Origin: Candidatus Hydrogenedentota bacterium
GTDB taxonomy: Bacteria > Hydrogenedentota > Hydrogenedentia > Hydrogenedentales > CAILVY01
Direction: 5' to 3'
Length of the DNA: 64,000 nucleotides
Assembly: GCA_903837785.1 (NCBI GenBank)
Contig: CAILVY010000270.1
Coordinates: 1-64,000, forward strand
The position numbers and the translations under genes are program-made. Below, piece by piece: positions 8,127 through 16,362 of this stretch (positions are counted from its first letter, which is position 1; every line of letters begins with the position of its first letter). The notes below the pieces were generated by a model that was not told the DNA's origin, searched no databases, and saw nothing but the letters and a program-made list of their open reading frames with translations.

Positions 8127-8168
8127 GGAGATGTCGGTCGCCCCCTGCCGACATCTCCCCCTTTTTTT
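8127..8168 (+). terminator. Intrinsic terminator 2 of a tandem pair
   Basis: GGAGATGTCGGT pairs with GCCGACATCTCC across the same CGCCCCCT loop and is followed by seven Ts (8162-8168). Relative to the first copy, one C-G pair has become T-A on both arms, so pairing is preserved. Confidence 0.85.
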
Positions 8169-8256
8169 ATGGGCTGTTTGTTGCCCTTCTTAGATGCAAC
8201 TCGTTCTTATTAGCATAACAGCATGCCCGAATTCAAGCACCCAGTGAAGGAATTTC

Positions 8257-8276
8257 CCCGCCGAAGGCGGGTTTTT
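8257..8276 (+). terminator. Small intrinsic terminator
   Basis: CCCGCC-GAA-GGCGGG is followed by TTTTTGTCTATTTT. It is the third plus-strand terminator-like hairpin within 200 bp, with no coding sequence in between. Confidence 0.65.
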
Positions 8277-8303
8277 GTCTATTTTAGTGAATTTGGTCAA
8301 AAA

Positions 8304-8333
8304 TTGATTCTGTGCCTGCACGACTGTTAGAAT
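8304..8333 (+). promoter_or_regulatory. Probable sigma70 promoter of the lipoprotein gene
   Basis: TTGATT (8304-8309), an 18-bp spacer and TAGAAT (8328-8333, five of six consensus) precede the lipoprotein gene. The implied untranslated leader is about 115 nt. Confidence 0.45.
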
Positions 8334-8456
8334 CGTGCTGACACGTTTCGTCTTGAAGACGGTACTGTTGATGTGAGAGTTTCTTGTGGGCGATCGGCAT
8401 GCGCCGGCTCACTTAATGTCCGCCTGATGCGGCGGATTCGGAAGGGAAAGAGGATA

Positions 8457-9479
8457 ATGGCTAGAGTCACGTCGTTTGTTCCAATGGTGGTTTTGCTGGC
8501 GGCCGGCTTGGGGCTGGCGGGTTGCCCGAAATCGCCGCAACTGGACGTTTCGGCAGCCACGCTGCATTTCGGCCTGGTGGAAGGCACGGTGCCGGGGACG
8601 ATGGTCTACGAGGTGGAGAAGACAGTCCAGGTGTGGAATGGCGGCGCCGCGGGCACGAGCGTGGTCTTTGACGTGAGCGCGGACAAGCCCTGGATTCAAG
8701 TGACCCCGCCGCACGGCCAGAGTGATGGCGCAAGCGACAAGGTCGCGGTCACCATCACCATAGACCGGTCGTACACGGAAGCGAAGGCGGCGGGATTTGC
8801 CAGCGGCACAGTCACTGTGGACGCCGGATTCGCCAAGCGGACCATTGCCGTGACCACGGCCCCCGATTACTTTACCGAGGCGTTTGCCGCCGGCACCAAT
8901 CTCGACAAAGTGAAGTTGACCTTCACCCCGAGCGGGGGGCCGAGCTTCTACGCGCTGAGCAATTCAGCCATTACGGCGTTTCCGACGGATCCCGCCGGCG
9001 GCCTCGTGCTGGATTTCGAGGCCTTCGGCGATCCCATAAAGGCGGCCCCCTTCGGCGGCGAGCAAGTGCCGTATTACGGGCAGAATTTCGACACCCTGTA
9101 CATCTCGAGCAAGGGTTGGATTAGTTTCGGGGAACCGGGCACGAATCCGACCACCCTCGGCAATCACTTCAAAGCGCCGCAAATCTCCGCCCTGTCCGTC
9201 GATGCTTCACAACCGGGCAGCATGGTCTCTTTCCTTCAAGATGCGGATAAGCTGGTGGTCACCTATGAGAACGTGCCCACTTTGAGCGACCCCTCCGGGA
9301 CAAACGACTTCCAGGTTGAGTTGTTCTTTGACGGACGCATCCAGGTGAGCTACCTGAACGTCGATCCCGCCATGGCGGGCGTGATCGGCCTGTCCAACGG
9401 CCTGGGTCAGAATGGCCTGCCGCCGGCGGACTTCCTCGAGACGACGTTGAACACGGGCGCGGCGAAAGCGGCCCTCTGA
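8457..9479 (+). CDS. Secreted lipoprotein with BACON-like domain
   Basis: A 340-aa lipoprotein. I choose the ATG at 8457 (MARVTSFVP), preceded by AAGAGG, because it begins a signal peptide ending in the lipobox LAGC; the ORF track starts 28 codons earlier. After the lipid-bearing Cys, residues ~25-125 look like a beta-sandwich of BACON type (FDVSADKPWIQVTPPHGQS). Residues ~130-330 are a second beta-rich domain with YYGQNFDTLYISSKGWISFG, seen in many surface proteins with carbohydrate-binding or adhesive roles. The exact function is unknown. It is flanked by its own promoter and a strong terminator, so it is monocistronic. Confidence 0.82.
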   Translation: MARVTSFVPMVVLLAAGLGLAGCPKSPQLDVSAATLHFGLVEGTVPGTMVYEVEKTVQVWNGGAAGTSVVFDVSADKPWIQVTPPHGQSDGASDKVAVTITIDRSYTEAKAAGFASGTVTVDAGFAKRTIAVTTAPDYFTEAFAAGTNLDKVKLTFTPSGGPSFYALSNSAITAFPTDPAGGLVLDFEAFGDPIKAAPFGGEQVPYYGQNFDTLYISSKGWISFGEPGTNPTTLGNHFKAPQISALSVDASQPGSMVSFLQDADKLVVTYENVPTLSDPSGTNDFQVELFFDGRIQVSYLNVDPAMAGVIGLSNGLGQNGLPPADFLETTLNTGAAKAAL

Positions 9480-9497
9480 GCGGCACGAAAAACAATC

Positions 9498-9534
9498 CGA
9501 AGGGTTCCCCCCAACCGGGAGGGAACCCTTCGGC
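9498..9534. terminator. Bidirectional intrinsic terminator
   Basis: CCGAAGGGTTCCC (9498-9510) pairs perfectly with GGGAACCCTTCGG (9522-9534). To the right lies GTTCTTTG; on the other strand ATTGTTTTTCG follows. It can end both the plus-strand lipoprotein gene and the minus-strand aroD/small-gene unit. Confidence 0.85.
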
Positions 9535-9555
9535 GTTCTTTGACCTGCGGATCGG

Positions 9556-9702
9556 CTACTTCTTCTCGAGGACGATCAAGAAGTCATTGTAGCTGGGTCC
9601 GTTGTTTGCAGCGATCGAAACTACCTTCCATCCGTCGCGCAATTCCTGTTCCAGATCCTCTTTGCCCGATCCATTGGACTGAATAATCAGCGCCTTCTGC
9701 AT
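9556..9702 (-). CDS. Small conserved-looking protein, 48 aa
   Basis: This gene is too short for the ORF track. It has an ATG (complement of 9700-9702) with a strong GAGGAGGAAG site and a TAG stop at 9556-9558. The predicted peptide begins MQKALIIQSNGSGKEDLEQ, continues ELRDGWKVVSIAANNGP and ends FLIVLEKK. The L-x-dGW-x-VVS pattern followed by a beta strand is reminiscent of DUF4177-type small proteins ('LNELGxEGWELVSV'), but this is a pattern match only. It sits 60 bp after aroD and before a shared terminator. Confidence 0.72.
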   Translation of the reverse strand: MQKALIIQSNGSGKEDLEQELRDGWKVVSIAANNGPSYNDFLIVLEKK

Positions 9703-9762
9703 ACTTCCTCCTCGCCAGACTGCCCGGCGCGCCTCCGGCGGGACGCGCCTTGTGTCCTGCGG

Positions 9763-10482
9763 CTATTGGGACCGCGCCGGATAGAAGGCTTCAAGATACT
9801 TGAGCGTGTCCTGCCAATTCAACTGTCCCGGTGCGGTCGCTTCTCCGAAGAAGGTGTAGGTGAGCAGCGAACCCAGCATGGGAAAGAATACGCGGGAGGC
9901 GCGGCCCAAGGGTCCCATTCCGATCACGGCGAGGGGCGTTTCCCCATGGCGGAGCATGAACGCTGCAAGACGCCGCACGTCTTCCGCCTCGGAGCACTCC
10001 GCAGCCACTTTCACCACGTCCACACCCAGTGCCTTGCCTCGTTCCACGACGGCCGCCAACTGTTCGATCGTGGGGGTCCGTTCAAAATCATGGCAGGAAC
10101 CGATCGTCAATTTGTGCTGTTCCCGGGCTTCGCAAACCACCGCCGCCGCGATTTCCGCCGCGCCGATTTCGATGTCCACGGCGTCCACGCACGGCAAGAC
10201 CGACTGGTAGAGTGCGAGACGCTCGGATTCGCTTCCGCGCCAGCCCCCGCCTTCCGCCGCGCCGCGAATGGTGCCCACAATGGGCACGCCCGCATGACGC
10301 TGGATCTCGCGGAGCACGAAACTCGCTTCGCACGAGGAAAACAAGTCGATGCGGAATTCCAGGGCGTCGACCCCTGCGTTGACCGCCCGCGAAACCTCCT
10401 CCCGTGCGATGCCGTCGCGCAGGGCCATTACCACGCGGGGCGCCGGGCCCAGTTCGACCTTGCCGAGATACATGGCGTTCAC
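9763..10482 (-). CDS. aroD: 3-dehydroquinate dehydratase, type I
   Basis: A 239-aa class I dehydroquinase, normal length. It converts 3-dehydroquinate to 3-dehydroshikimate in the shikimate pathway through a Schiff-base Lys. Visible motifs are EFRIDLF, TIRGAAEGGGWRGSE, the catalytic-type His in GSCHDF, the Schiff-base region VDVVKVA, and GPLGRASRVFFPMLGS followed by APGQL near the C-terminus. No other aro gene is nearby. It lies 39 bp downstream of an lpxL-like gene on the same strand, so it may share its transcript. Confidence 0.93.
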   Translation of the reverse strand: MNAMYLGKVELGPAPRVVMALRDGIAREEVSRAVNAGVDALEFRIDLFSSCEASFVLREIQRHAGVPIVGTIRGAAEGGGWRGSESERLALYQSVLPCVDAVDIEIGAAEIAAAVVCEAREQHKLTIGSCHDFERTPTIEQLAAVVERGKALGVDVVKVAAECSEAEDVRRLAAFMLRHGETPLAVIGMGPLGRASRVFFPMLGSLLTYTFFGEATAPGQLNWQDTLKYLEAFYPARSQ

Positions 10483-10521
10483 CCTTCCACCGCGCGCCCT
10501 GTCCCGGACACGCGCGCCTCC

Positions 10522-11451
10522 CTAATGTTTGTCCCGCAACAGTTTTGCGTCCCATTCCCGGCGCAGGCGTGTCCGTTCTTTCCAGCGCCGGTGCAGCCAC
10601 AGCCACTGCTCGGGATACTGCCGCACGAGCCCCTCAAAGAAGTCCTGGCAACGCTGCGTGTTCTCGACAATATCCTGCCGGAGATGGCCGCTGCGTTTCA
10701 TCTCAATCTCGGGATAGATGTGCAAAGTATAGTGGCCGCGCTCGCCCCGAATCATTGCGATGGGATGCACCGGCACTTTCGCCCGCACACTCACCATCAC
10801 GGGCGCGACGGTCGCCCAGCAGGATTCCCCGTAGAACGTGACAGGGACGCCGTTGTTTCTCGGACTCTGATCGGCCAGCAGCCCCACGATCCAGCCTTCT
10901 TTTAACAGCCGCACCACTTCGGCCCCGGCTTCTTGCTTGGGAATTGTGGTGATGCCGCCCGCCTGGCGCGTCCCATCCACCGCGCGATTCATCAGCGGTT
11001 CGTCAAAGGGCCGGACCACTTCCGCCACCTTCAACCCCCGGCTGCAGAGCACCGAGGCCATCCACTCCCAGTTGCCGAGGTGGGCCCCGACGAGGAGCAG
11101 GCCCCGCTTCAAGTCACAGTTTTCCAGACCTTCGACCGTCACGTATCCCTCAAAACGGCGTTCCGCCAGTTTCGGCATATGGGAGAACTCCGCCGCCACT
11201 ATCGCCAGGTTGCGCACGGCCCCCTTCAGAATGATCTCCTTCTCGGGAAGCGTCAGGTCGTCGCCGTAGGCGAGGTCAAGATTGGCCAGGCCCACTTTGC
11301 GGATGCGCGGGATCAGGAAATAGGCGGCCTTCCCCAGTTGCACCGCGATCGTGCGGCTCACCGGCAGCGGAAGTACGCTCGTCAACTTCCCGAACACGAT
11401 GGCCAGAATGGCCATGCTCTTCTGGACATACGGGTTGCGGCGCTGTGGCAT
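10522..11451 (-). CDS. LpxL/HtrB-family lipid A acyltransferase
   Basis: A 309-aa protein of the Kdo2-lipid A lauroyl/myristoyl acyltransferase family, which adds secondary acyl chains at the inner membrane. An N-terminal hydrophobic segment (MAILAIVFGKLTSVLP) precedes the catalytic HX4D/E-type motif in VGAHLGNWEWM. Further family signatures are GLLADQSPRNNGVPVTFYG and HPIAMIRGERGHYTLHI. It implies an outer membrane with lipid A-like lipids. The start is 3 bp after the beta-CASP hydrolase stop, so the two are coupled. Acyl donor and position cannot be told from sequence. Confidence 0.88.
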   Translation of the reverse strand: MPQRRNPYVQKSMAILAIVFGKLTSVLPLPVSRTIAVQLGKAAYFLIPRIRKVGLANLDLAYGDDLTLPEKEIILKGAVRNLAIVAAEFSHMPKLAERRFEGYVTVEGLENCDLKRGLLLVGAHLGNWEWMASVLCSRGLKVAEVVRPFDEPLMNRAVDGTRQAGGITTIPKQEAGAEVVRLLKEGWIVGLLADQSPRNNGVPVTFYGESCWATVAPVMVSVRAKVPVHPIAMIRGERGHYTLHIYPEIEMKRSGHLRQDIVENTQRCQDFFEGLVRQYPEQWLWLHRRWKERTRLRREWDAKLLRDKH

Positions 11452-11454
11452 CGG

Positions 11455-12831
11455 CTACGCCCCCAACGTGACGGTTTGCCCAATCTGAGGCATATACGTG
11501 TGGCTACCGTTCGCGGTATTGTCCCGCATCCACGTAAGGGCTTCAGGGTCTCCGTGCACGTAGACCACGTTCTTCGGCTTCAGCCGCTCAACGATCGCCC
11601 GCAGGGACTTCCGGTTCGCATGGGCGCTGAAGTGGAGCCGGTGAATGTTCTCCAGCTTGACCTCGACGGAGGGACACCCCAGGGCGAAACGCAGCCGTTC
11701 GCCGGGCTTTGCATTCAGGAGCTTATAGCCCAGCGTATCGGGATCCACGTAGCCCACAAAGAAGATGCCGTGGTGATTGTAGCGAACCATTTCCTGCGCG
11801 ATCAGCGCCGAGGGCGTGTTCTCCAGCATCATCCCTGAAGTCGCAACCATGATGCACGGCTCCTGCAGCAGGCGCTCGACCACCGCCGGGTCGAATACGT
11901 TCCCAATCCGCCCGAACTGCGTCAGCGGGCGCAACTCGGCGTCCGGCGCCAGATAGTCCGTGAAACGGTCGTACAGTTCATAGATGGCCCGGCCCAGTCC
12001 CGAGGCATAGACCGGCACCTCCGGAATCACGCCTTCTTCCTGAAGCCGCGCCACCACATTCAGAATTTCCTGCATGCGGCCCAGCGCAAAACTCGGCAGC
12101 AGCACGCTGCCTCCGCCCTTCAATACGCGGCGAATGCACTCGCCCAGCCGGAGCGACTCCTGGAAGTACGGAGAGACAATGCTCTCGTCGGCCGCGCCCT
12201 GCGTGGACTCGATTACAAGCGTATCGATCTCGACTCCGTCATCAAGCGGCGTGTAGCCGCCCATCAATTCCTGGTCGTTCTCGCAAATGTCGCCCGTGTA
12301 GAAGAGCGTGTGCCCCGGCATGCGCACAAGAATGCTTGCGCTTCCGAGCACGTGCCCGGCGTGGTGGAACGTCACCCCGATCTCTTCCTCGGCGCCCAGC
12401 GAAAAAGGTTGCTCAAAGTCGAAGTGCTCGACCCGCCGCATGGCGTAACCCACGTCTTCGTGGTCGTAGAGCGGGTATTCCGTGATGCCTCGCTCCTTTG
12501 CGATCGTCTCCATGACGGACACGCTGTTGTGCAGCATGCGATCCATGATGCGGGCCGTCGGCAGCGTCGTGTACGTGGTGACGGAAGGGAACTGACGCAG
12601 CAGATAGGGCATGGAACCGCAATGATCCACGTGGCCATGGGAGACGAGAAGGGCATCCGGCGCACGCGTCAACAACGAGAAAGCGGGCAGGGAATCCAGC
12701 CCCTCCTTCTTCGGATGCGTGCCACAATCCAGCAGCAATTGATAGCCGTTTTGGGTAATCTGGAAGCAGTTCGCACCCACTTCGCCGCCGCCACCCAATA
12801 CGCTGAATGTAATAGACTTACGACTTGCCAT
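11455..12831 (-). CDS. Metallo-beta-lactamase / beta-CASP RNA-processing hydrolase
   Basis: A 458-aa protein. I choose the ATG complementary to 12829-12831 (MASRKSITFSVLGGGGEVGA) with AGAGGTGAT upstream; the ORF-track start 86 codons earlier lies in a frame without coding character. The N-terminus carries the zinc-binding motif SHGHVDHCG, then FHHAGHVLGSAS and FYTGDICEND, and the beta-CASP region with TSGMMLENTPS and VHGDPEALTWM at the end. This set belongs to the YSH1/CPSF73-like exonucleases (Pfam RMMBL C-terminus), which cleave RNA. The bacterial role is not established. It sits between mprF and the lpxL-like gene. Confidence 0.88.
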   Translation of the reverse strand: MASRKSITFSVLGGGGEVGANCFQITQNGYQLLLDCGTHPKKEGLDSLPAFSLLTRAPDALLVSHGHVDHCGSMPYLLRQFPSVTTYTTLPTARIMDRMLHNSVSVMETIAKERGITEYPLYDHEDVGYAMRRVEHFDFEQPFSLGAEEEIGVTFHHAGHVLGSASILVRMPGHTLFYTGDICENDQELMGGYTPLDDGVEIDTLVIESTQGAADESIVSPYFQESLRLGECIRRVLKGGGSVLLPSFALGRMQEILNVVARLQEEGVIPEVPVYASGLGRAIYELYDRFTDYLAPDAELRPLTQFGRIGNVFDPAVVERLLQEPCIMVATSGMMLENTPSALIAQEMVRYNHHGIFFVGYVDPDTLGYKLLNAKPGERLRFALGCPSVEVKLENIHRLHFSAHANRKSLRAIVERLKPKNVVYVHGDPEALTWMRDNTANGSHTYMPQIGQTVTLGA

Positions 12832-12980
12832 ATCACCTCTCATTGTACGAGGTGGCGCCCCCATTGTCAAAATGCGCATTTCGACACGAGGGGCTGCGGA
12901 GGCGCCCTTGCGCGGGCCCGGAGGCTGCCAAGCCGTGACCACCCCCTGGACGCCTCCCCGGGAATTCCCCGGTGGCACGT

Positions 12981-15533
12981 CTACTTCGCGACGATGCCGG
13001 TGATGCCGCCCGAAATGAGCGAGGCGATACTTGTGAGGATGCCGGGAAGCGCCAAACCACCTGGCGACGCCAGATAACGGGGCTCCCACACGGGATGGAA
13101 TTGTTCCTTAAATCGGCGCAACCCCTGGAAGTTGTAGAAGTGTTCGCCATGGCGATGAAGCATCGCGCCCAGCCGGTGCCACAAGGGCGCGCTCTGGCGG
13201 CTCTCCAGCCCCGCAAGCGGTGCCATGCCGAGATTGAACCACTGATACCCCTGTTCCTTCCCCCAAAGCAGGAGCTCGTTGAAGAGGTACTTCATGATGC
13301 TCGCCGGGGCGTCCGGGACATGGCGCATGAGATCAACCGAGAGTTCCTGCTTGTCCGCGCCCTCGAGCACATTCGCAAACGCGACCACCCGCCCGTCCTT
13401 TCTAATAACCGCGAGCGGAAAGCGGACGAGGTAGGCTTCGTCGAAATTGCCGAGCGAAAACCGCTTCTCCCGTACATTCTTCTCCTGGAGCCATGCGTCC
13501 GAAATCGCGCGCAGTTCCGGAAGCAGCCCGGCCACCCCCTCCTGCGGCACAATTTCAAATACGTGTCCGTCCTTCTCAATCTTGTTCTTCAGGTTCCGGC
13601 TGTCCTTGTGAGCCGTTCCTGCCAGCGAGAAACTCGTCAAGTCCACCCGGGCCTCCTCGCCCAACTTGAACAATCCGAGCCCCGCATCGAGATACAAGTG
13701 CGCGGCGTCCGGAGACACCTGATAAAAGGCACAGAAGGCGCCGTGCCGGTCGCACAGTTCCTTGAACGCCCAGATCAGGTCGCGGGCGGCGCTGTCCGGC
13801 CCTACGGGTCCGCCCAGGGCAACCCAGACCCGATCCTGCACGGCATACATGATAAAGGCATCGTTGGCACGGCTGAACAGGAAGTGTTTGTCTCCCAACA
13901 GCGCCAGGCGGGCGGCTGTGCGAGGACTCTGCCGCACAATCGCCTCGACGCGCTGCACGTCCTCGGGGCTCGGCGGCGTCAAACGAGGCGGCGCGGGCCG
14001 CAGCAATTTCGCCAGCGAGAGCAACAGCGTGATCGAGACGACGCCGAACGTCGCCCGGAGGAAGCGCGGGGCATCCCCGCTGAAGCTGAATTGCCACCAC
14101 AACTCGCTGGAGTACTCCAGGTGCTTGTGCGCGAAGAGGCCCAGCCAGATCGAGCACCCGATGACCGCACCCATCGTCACCAGCCAGCCCGGGCTCACCC
14201 CCGGTGCGAACAACGAGGCCTTGCGATTGAAATGGGGATGGCAGGGAAGCAGGGCGCCCAGCATCACGCTCAGCAGGATGGCTTCCTCGTAATCGAAGCC
14301 CTTGACCAGGGAGAACACCACGCCTGCGGCCAGCATGGCGCTCGTGAGCCAATAGGCGGCGTCCACGCGCCGCTGCAGCGCCCGCGCCAGCAACAACAGG
14401 CTGATCCCCGCAATGCTCGCGAGCAGATGGGACGCCTCGACCACGGGCAGCGGGAGCAATGTGCGCAGTGCAAGCATGCGGGCGTGTGCCGCGGGCGTCA
14501 CGCCCGAGAAGAGCAGGATGGCGCCGCAGACCACGGAGGCGAAGGCGAATACCTGCGGCACGAGCGGGTACAACACGGCGCCAAAGGTCGTCGAAAGCCG
14601 CCGGACCGTCTCCCTGCGTGCGAAAACCTCGTACACAACCAGCACGAGGATGCCCGTCAAGAGCGGCAGCAAGTAATAGACGGCCCGAAAAAGGATTAGC
14701 GCGCCGAGTACGTGCGCGGTGCTCACCCGGCTTGCCAGCAGCAGAACCATGAGGCTTTCGAAGACGCCCAGACCGCCGGGAACCATGCTCATCATGCCTG
14801 CAACCATGGCCATCATGAACACGCCCAGGAAGGCAATGAACGAGAATGGAACGTCGAGCGGAAGCAGCGCGTACATCACCGCGCCCGCCACGAGGAAATC
14901 AAGGGAGGCCACCAGGATCTGCATCAGCGCCAGGCGGGCCGGGGGCAGGGGAAACTCATAGGCACGGACGCGCACCGGGCTGCGGCGGAATCGGCACAGG
15001 ACAAGATAGACGGCCGGCATGGCCACCAGCAGCACGCCCGCGGGACGGATCAGGCCGACGGGCAGATGCGCGGAGAGGAGCAACGGCTTGGATTCGAACA
15101 GGCACGAGATGCCGCCCAGCGTCATGAAGCCCGCCCAACCCGTCACGGTGCAGAAGGCGATGAGCCTGGCGATATCGAGCGAGGACAAACCCCAGCCGGA
15201 GTAAAAGCGATAGCGGACCGAGCCGCCGCTGAGGAAGGAATGCCCGATGTTATTGCTCATCGCGTATCCGACAAACGACGTGAGCGCGATCTTGCGATAG
15301 GGAAGCGTTCGCGCGATGTAGCGGAATGCAAGGACATCATAACACGTCATGATGCCGTAACCGAGGAAAGTCAAGCTGATGGCCAGCGCCAGGCGAGCGG
15401 AGGAAATGGCCCGGATGGCTTCCCGCACCTCGCTATAGCGGATTTCCCTCGATGCGTGGTGCACGGCCCAGAACGCGAGGAGGAAGATGAACAGCCCCAA
15501 GAAAGGGGCTAATGTTTGGGCCTCCCGTTTCAT
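12981..15533 (-). CDS. mprF: MprF-type phosphatidylglycerol lysyltransferase/flippase
   Basis: An 850-aa protein, the family's normal length. The start is the ATG complementary to 15531-15533 (MKREAQTLAPFLG) with GGAGG upstream. About 14 membrane helices fill residues ~1-520 (flippase part). The C-terminal ~300 residues are the cytoplasmic DUF2156/GNAT-like synthase: FCAFYQVSPDAAHLYLDAGL, then LKNKIEKDGH and WFNLGMAPLAGLESR. MprF transfers an amino acid from a charged tRNA to phosphatidylglycerol and flips it, lowering surface negative charge and giving resistance to cationic peptides. The amino acid cannot be read from sequence. It begins 16 bp after batE, so it is probably part of the bat operon. 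Confidence 0.9.
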   Translation of the reverse strand: MKREAQTLAPFLGLFIFLLAFWAVHHASREIRYSEVREAIRAISSARLALAISLTFLGYGIMTCYDVLAFRYIARTLPYRKIALTSFVGYAMSNNIGHSFLSGGSVRYRFYSGWGLSSLDIARLIAFCTVTGWAGFMTLGGISCLFESKPLLLSAHLPVGLIRPAGVLLVAMPAVYLVLCRFRRSPVRVRAYEFPLPPARLALMQILVASLDFLVAGAVMYALLPLDVPFSFIAFLGVFMMAMVAGMMSMVPGGLGVFESLMVLLLASRVSTAHVLGALILFRAVYYLLPLLTGILVLVVYEVFARRETVRRLSTTFGAVLYPLVPQVFAFASVVCGAILLFSGVTPAAHARMLALRTLLPLPVVEASHLLASIAGISLLLLARALQRRVDAAYWLTSAMLAAGVVFSLVKGFDYEEAILLSVMLGALLPCHPHFNRKASLFAPGVSPGWLVTMGAVIGCSIWLGLFAHKHLEYSSELWWQFSFSGDAPRFLRATFGVVSITLLLSLAKLLRPAPPRLTPPSPEDVQRVEAIVRQSPRTAARLALLGDKHFLFSRANDAFIMYAVQDRVWVALGGPVGPDSAARDLIWAFKELCDRHGAFCAFYQVSPDAAHLYLDAGLGLFKLGEEARVDLTSFSLAGTAHKDSRNLKNKIEKDGHVFEIVPQEGVAGLLPELRAISDAWLQEKNVREKRFSLGNFDEAYLVRFPLAVIRKDGRVVAFANVLEGADKQELSVDLMRHVPDAPASIMKYLFNELLLWGKEQGYQWFNLGMAPLAGLESRQSAPLWHRLGAMLHRHGEHFYNFQGLRRFKEQFHPVWEPRYLASPGGLALPGILTSIASLISGGITGIVAK

Positions 15534-15549
15534 CCCCTGCACCTCCGGT

Positions 15550-16362
15550 TTACATCGCTCCGACCAGCTCCATGGCCTGGGCCGGCACCCAACAGGTCCG
15601 GCCGTCCCGCAGACGTATGTTGCACCACTCGCCACGATCCTCAACCAGCGAGAGTTCCGTCCCCGCGTGGAGCGGCTCCTCGAAGCTTGGCTGATAAGTC
15701 TCTCCGTTTCCCTTGCGGGCCAGAACTTCCGGCGCCACTATCACGCCGCTCGCATCTTTCGCCTGGGCAACGGCATCCACGGCGAGCGATCCGAACAACG
15801 ACAGGCTGGCCACGGCGCAAAGGGCAATAGCCGCGTTCAATCCGGGCCGCCGCACGAAGAGCCGGACAACTGCGCAGAGCCACAGCGCCAGAAATGCAGG
15901 AACGAACAGAAGTGTCCGTGTCCGGACGCTCAAGTCGTAGTGCCAGAAAAAGAGGGTCTTCAGCACGCGCGTGTTCTGCGGTTCGTCTATCCGGTCGCTG
16001 CGTTGGCTGCGAACATAGGCAAGATTCTGAAGGAGATTGACGTCGTTCGGCAGATAGCGTTTCGCCCGGTGGTAGTTCAGAATGGCGCGGCCGAGGTCGC
16101 CGCCGAGGAAATAGGCATTTCCCAGATCGTAATACAACTTGCCGTTGCGTACGCCGCCCTCCTCCGCGATGCGTTCGAAACGCAGGATGGCCTTCTGATA
16201 GAGGGCTTTCGCGCCTTCCGGATCAGTGGCCGCCAGATCATTGGCCTGGCGAAAGAACCCGTTTCCCTCGGCAAAGAGCGATTGGAGTTGGGTTGCGTCC
16301 ATCACCGCAGCGCACGCGGATGTTCCAGCAATCACGAGCAATGCGGCCAGGATCCGTCTCAT
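15550..16362 (-). CDS. batE: BatE-like TPR/SH3 protein
   Basis: A 270-aa protein starting at the ATG complementary to 16360-16362 (MRRILAALLVIAG), overlapping the batD stop by 4 nt. It has a signal peptide and TPR helices at residues ~30-115 (YYDLGNAYFLGGDLGRAILN). Two membrane helices lie at about residues 145-200. A C-terminal SH3-like domain (EDRGEWCNIRLRDGRTCWVP) completes it. This is the standard plan of BatE in Bacteroides-type aerotolerance operons, where it probably works at the periplasmic face with the other Bat proteins. The molecular activity is not known. Confidence 0.85.
   Translation of the reverse strand: MRRILAALLVIAGTSACAAVMDATQLQSLFAEGNGFFRQANDLAATDPEGAKALYQKAILRFERIAEEGGVRNGKLYYDLGNAYFLGGDLGRAILNYHRAKRYLPNDVNLLQNLAYVRSQRSDRIDEPQNTRVLKTLFFWHYDLSVRTRTLLFVPAFLALWLCAVVRLFVRRPGLNAAIALCAVASLSLFGSLAVDAVAQAKDASGVIVAPEVLARKGNGETYQPSFEEPLHAGTELSLVEDRGEWCNIRLRDGRTCWVPAQAMELVGAM

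Larger units (their letters stand above)
7715..8168 (+). ncRNA. Candidate structured RNA with serial hairpins, class not recognised
   Basis: This gene-free stretch holds a dense series of perfect or near-perfect hairpins on the plus strand. One stem of TCGAAAAGC/GCTTTTCGA (7959-7999) encloses GTTGAGG/CCTCAAC. Others are AGAGGAT/ATCCTCT (8020-8038), GCTCTAAC/GTTAGAGC (8044-8063) and an imperfect GAG..GAGCA/TGCTC..CTC stem (7886-7906). The stretch ends in two intrinsic terminators. The 5' end is uncertain; the -10 at 7703 is one candidate. A 20-codon ORF (7808-7870, MSDEMSLVVAGPIEFGRNVV) lies inside. I compared it with tmRNA, RNase P, 6S, SRP and common riboswitches and found no diagnostic core. 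The stretch 7541-7684 shows nothing else clear. Confidence 0.45.

Noticed and set aside
7806-8168. tmRNA, from length of about 360 nt
   Set aside because: No TΨC-arm GGTTCGA, no CCA end and no tag ending in ALAA-type codons followed by TAA.
12972-14699. 575-aa plus-strand ORF inside mprF
   Set aside because: Antisense of the MprF frame; no domain, no ribosome site, charged low-complexity translation.
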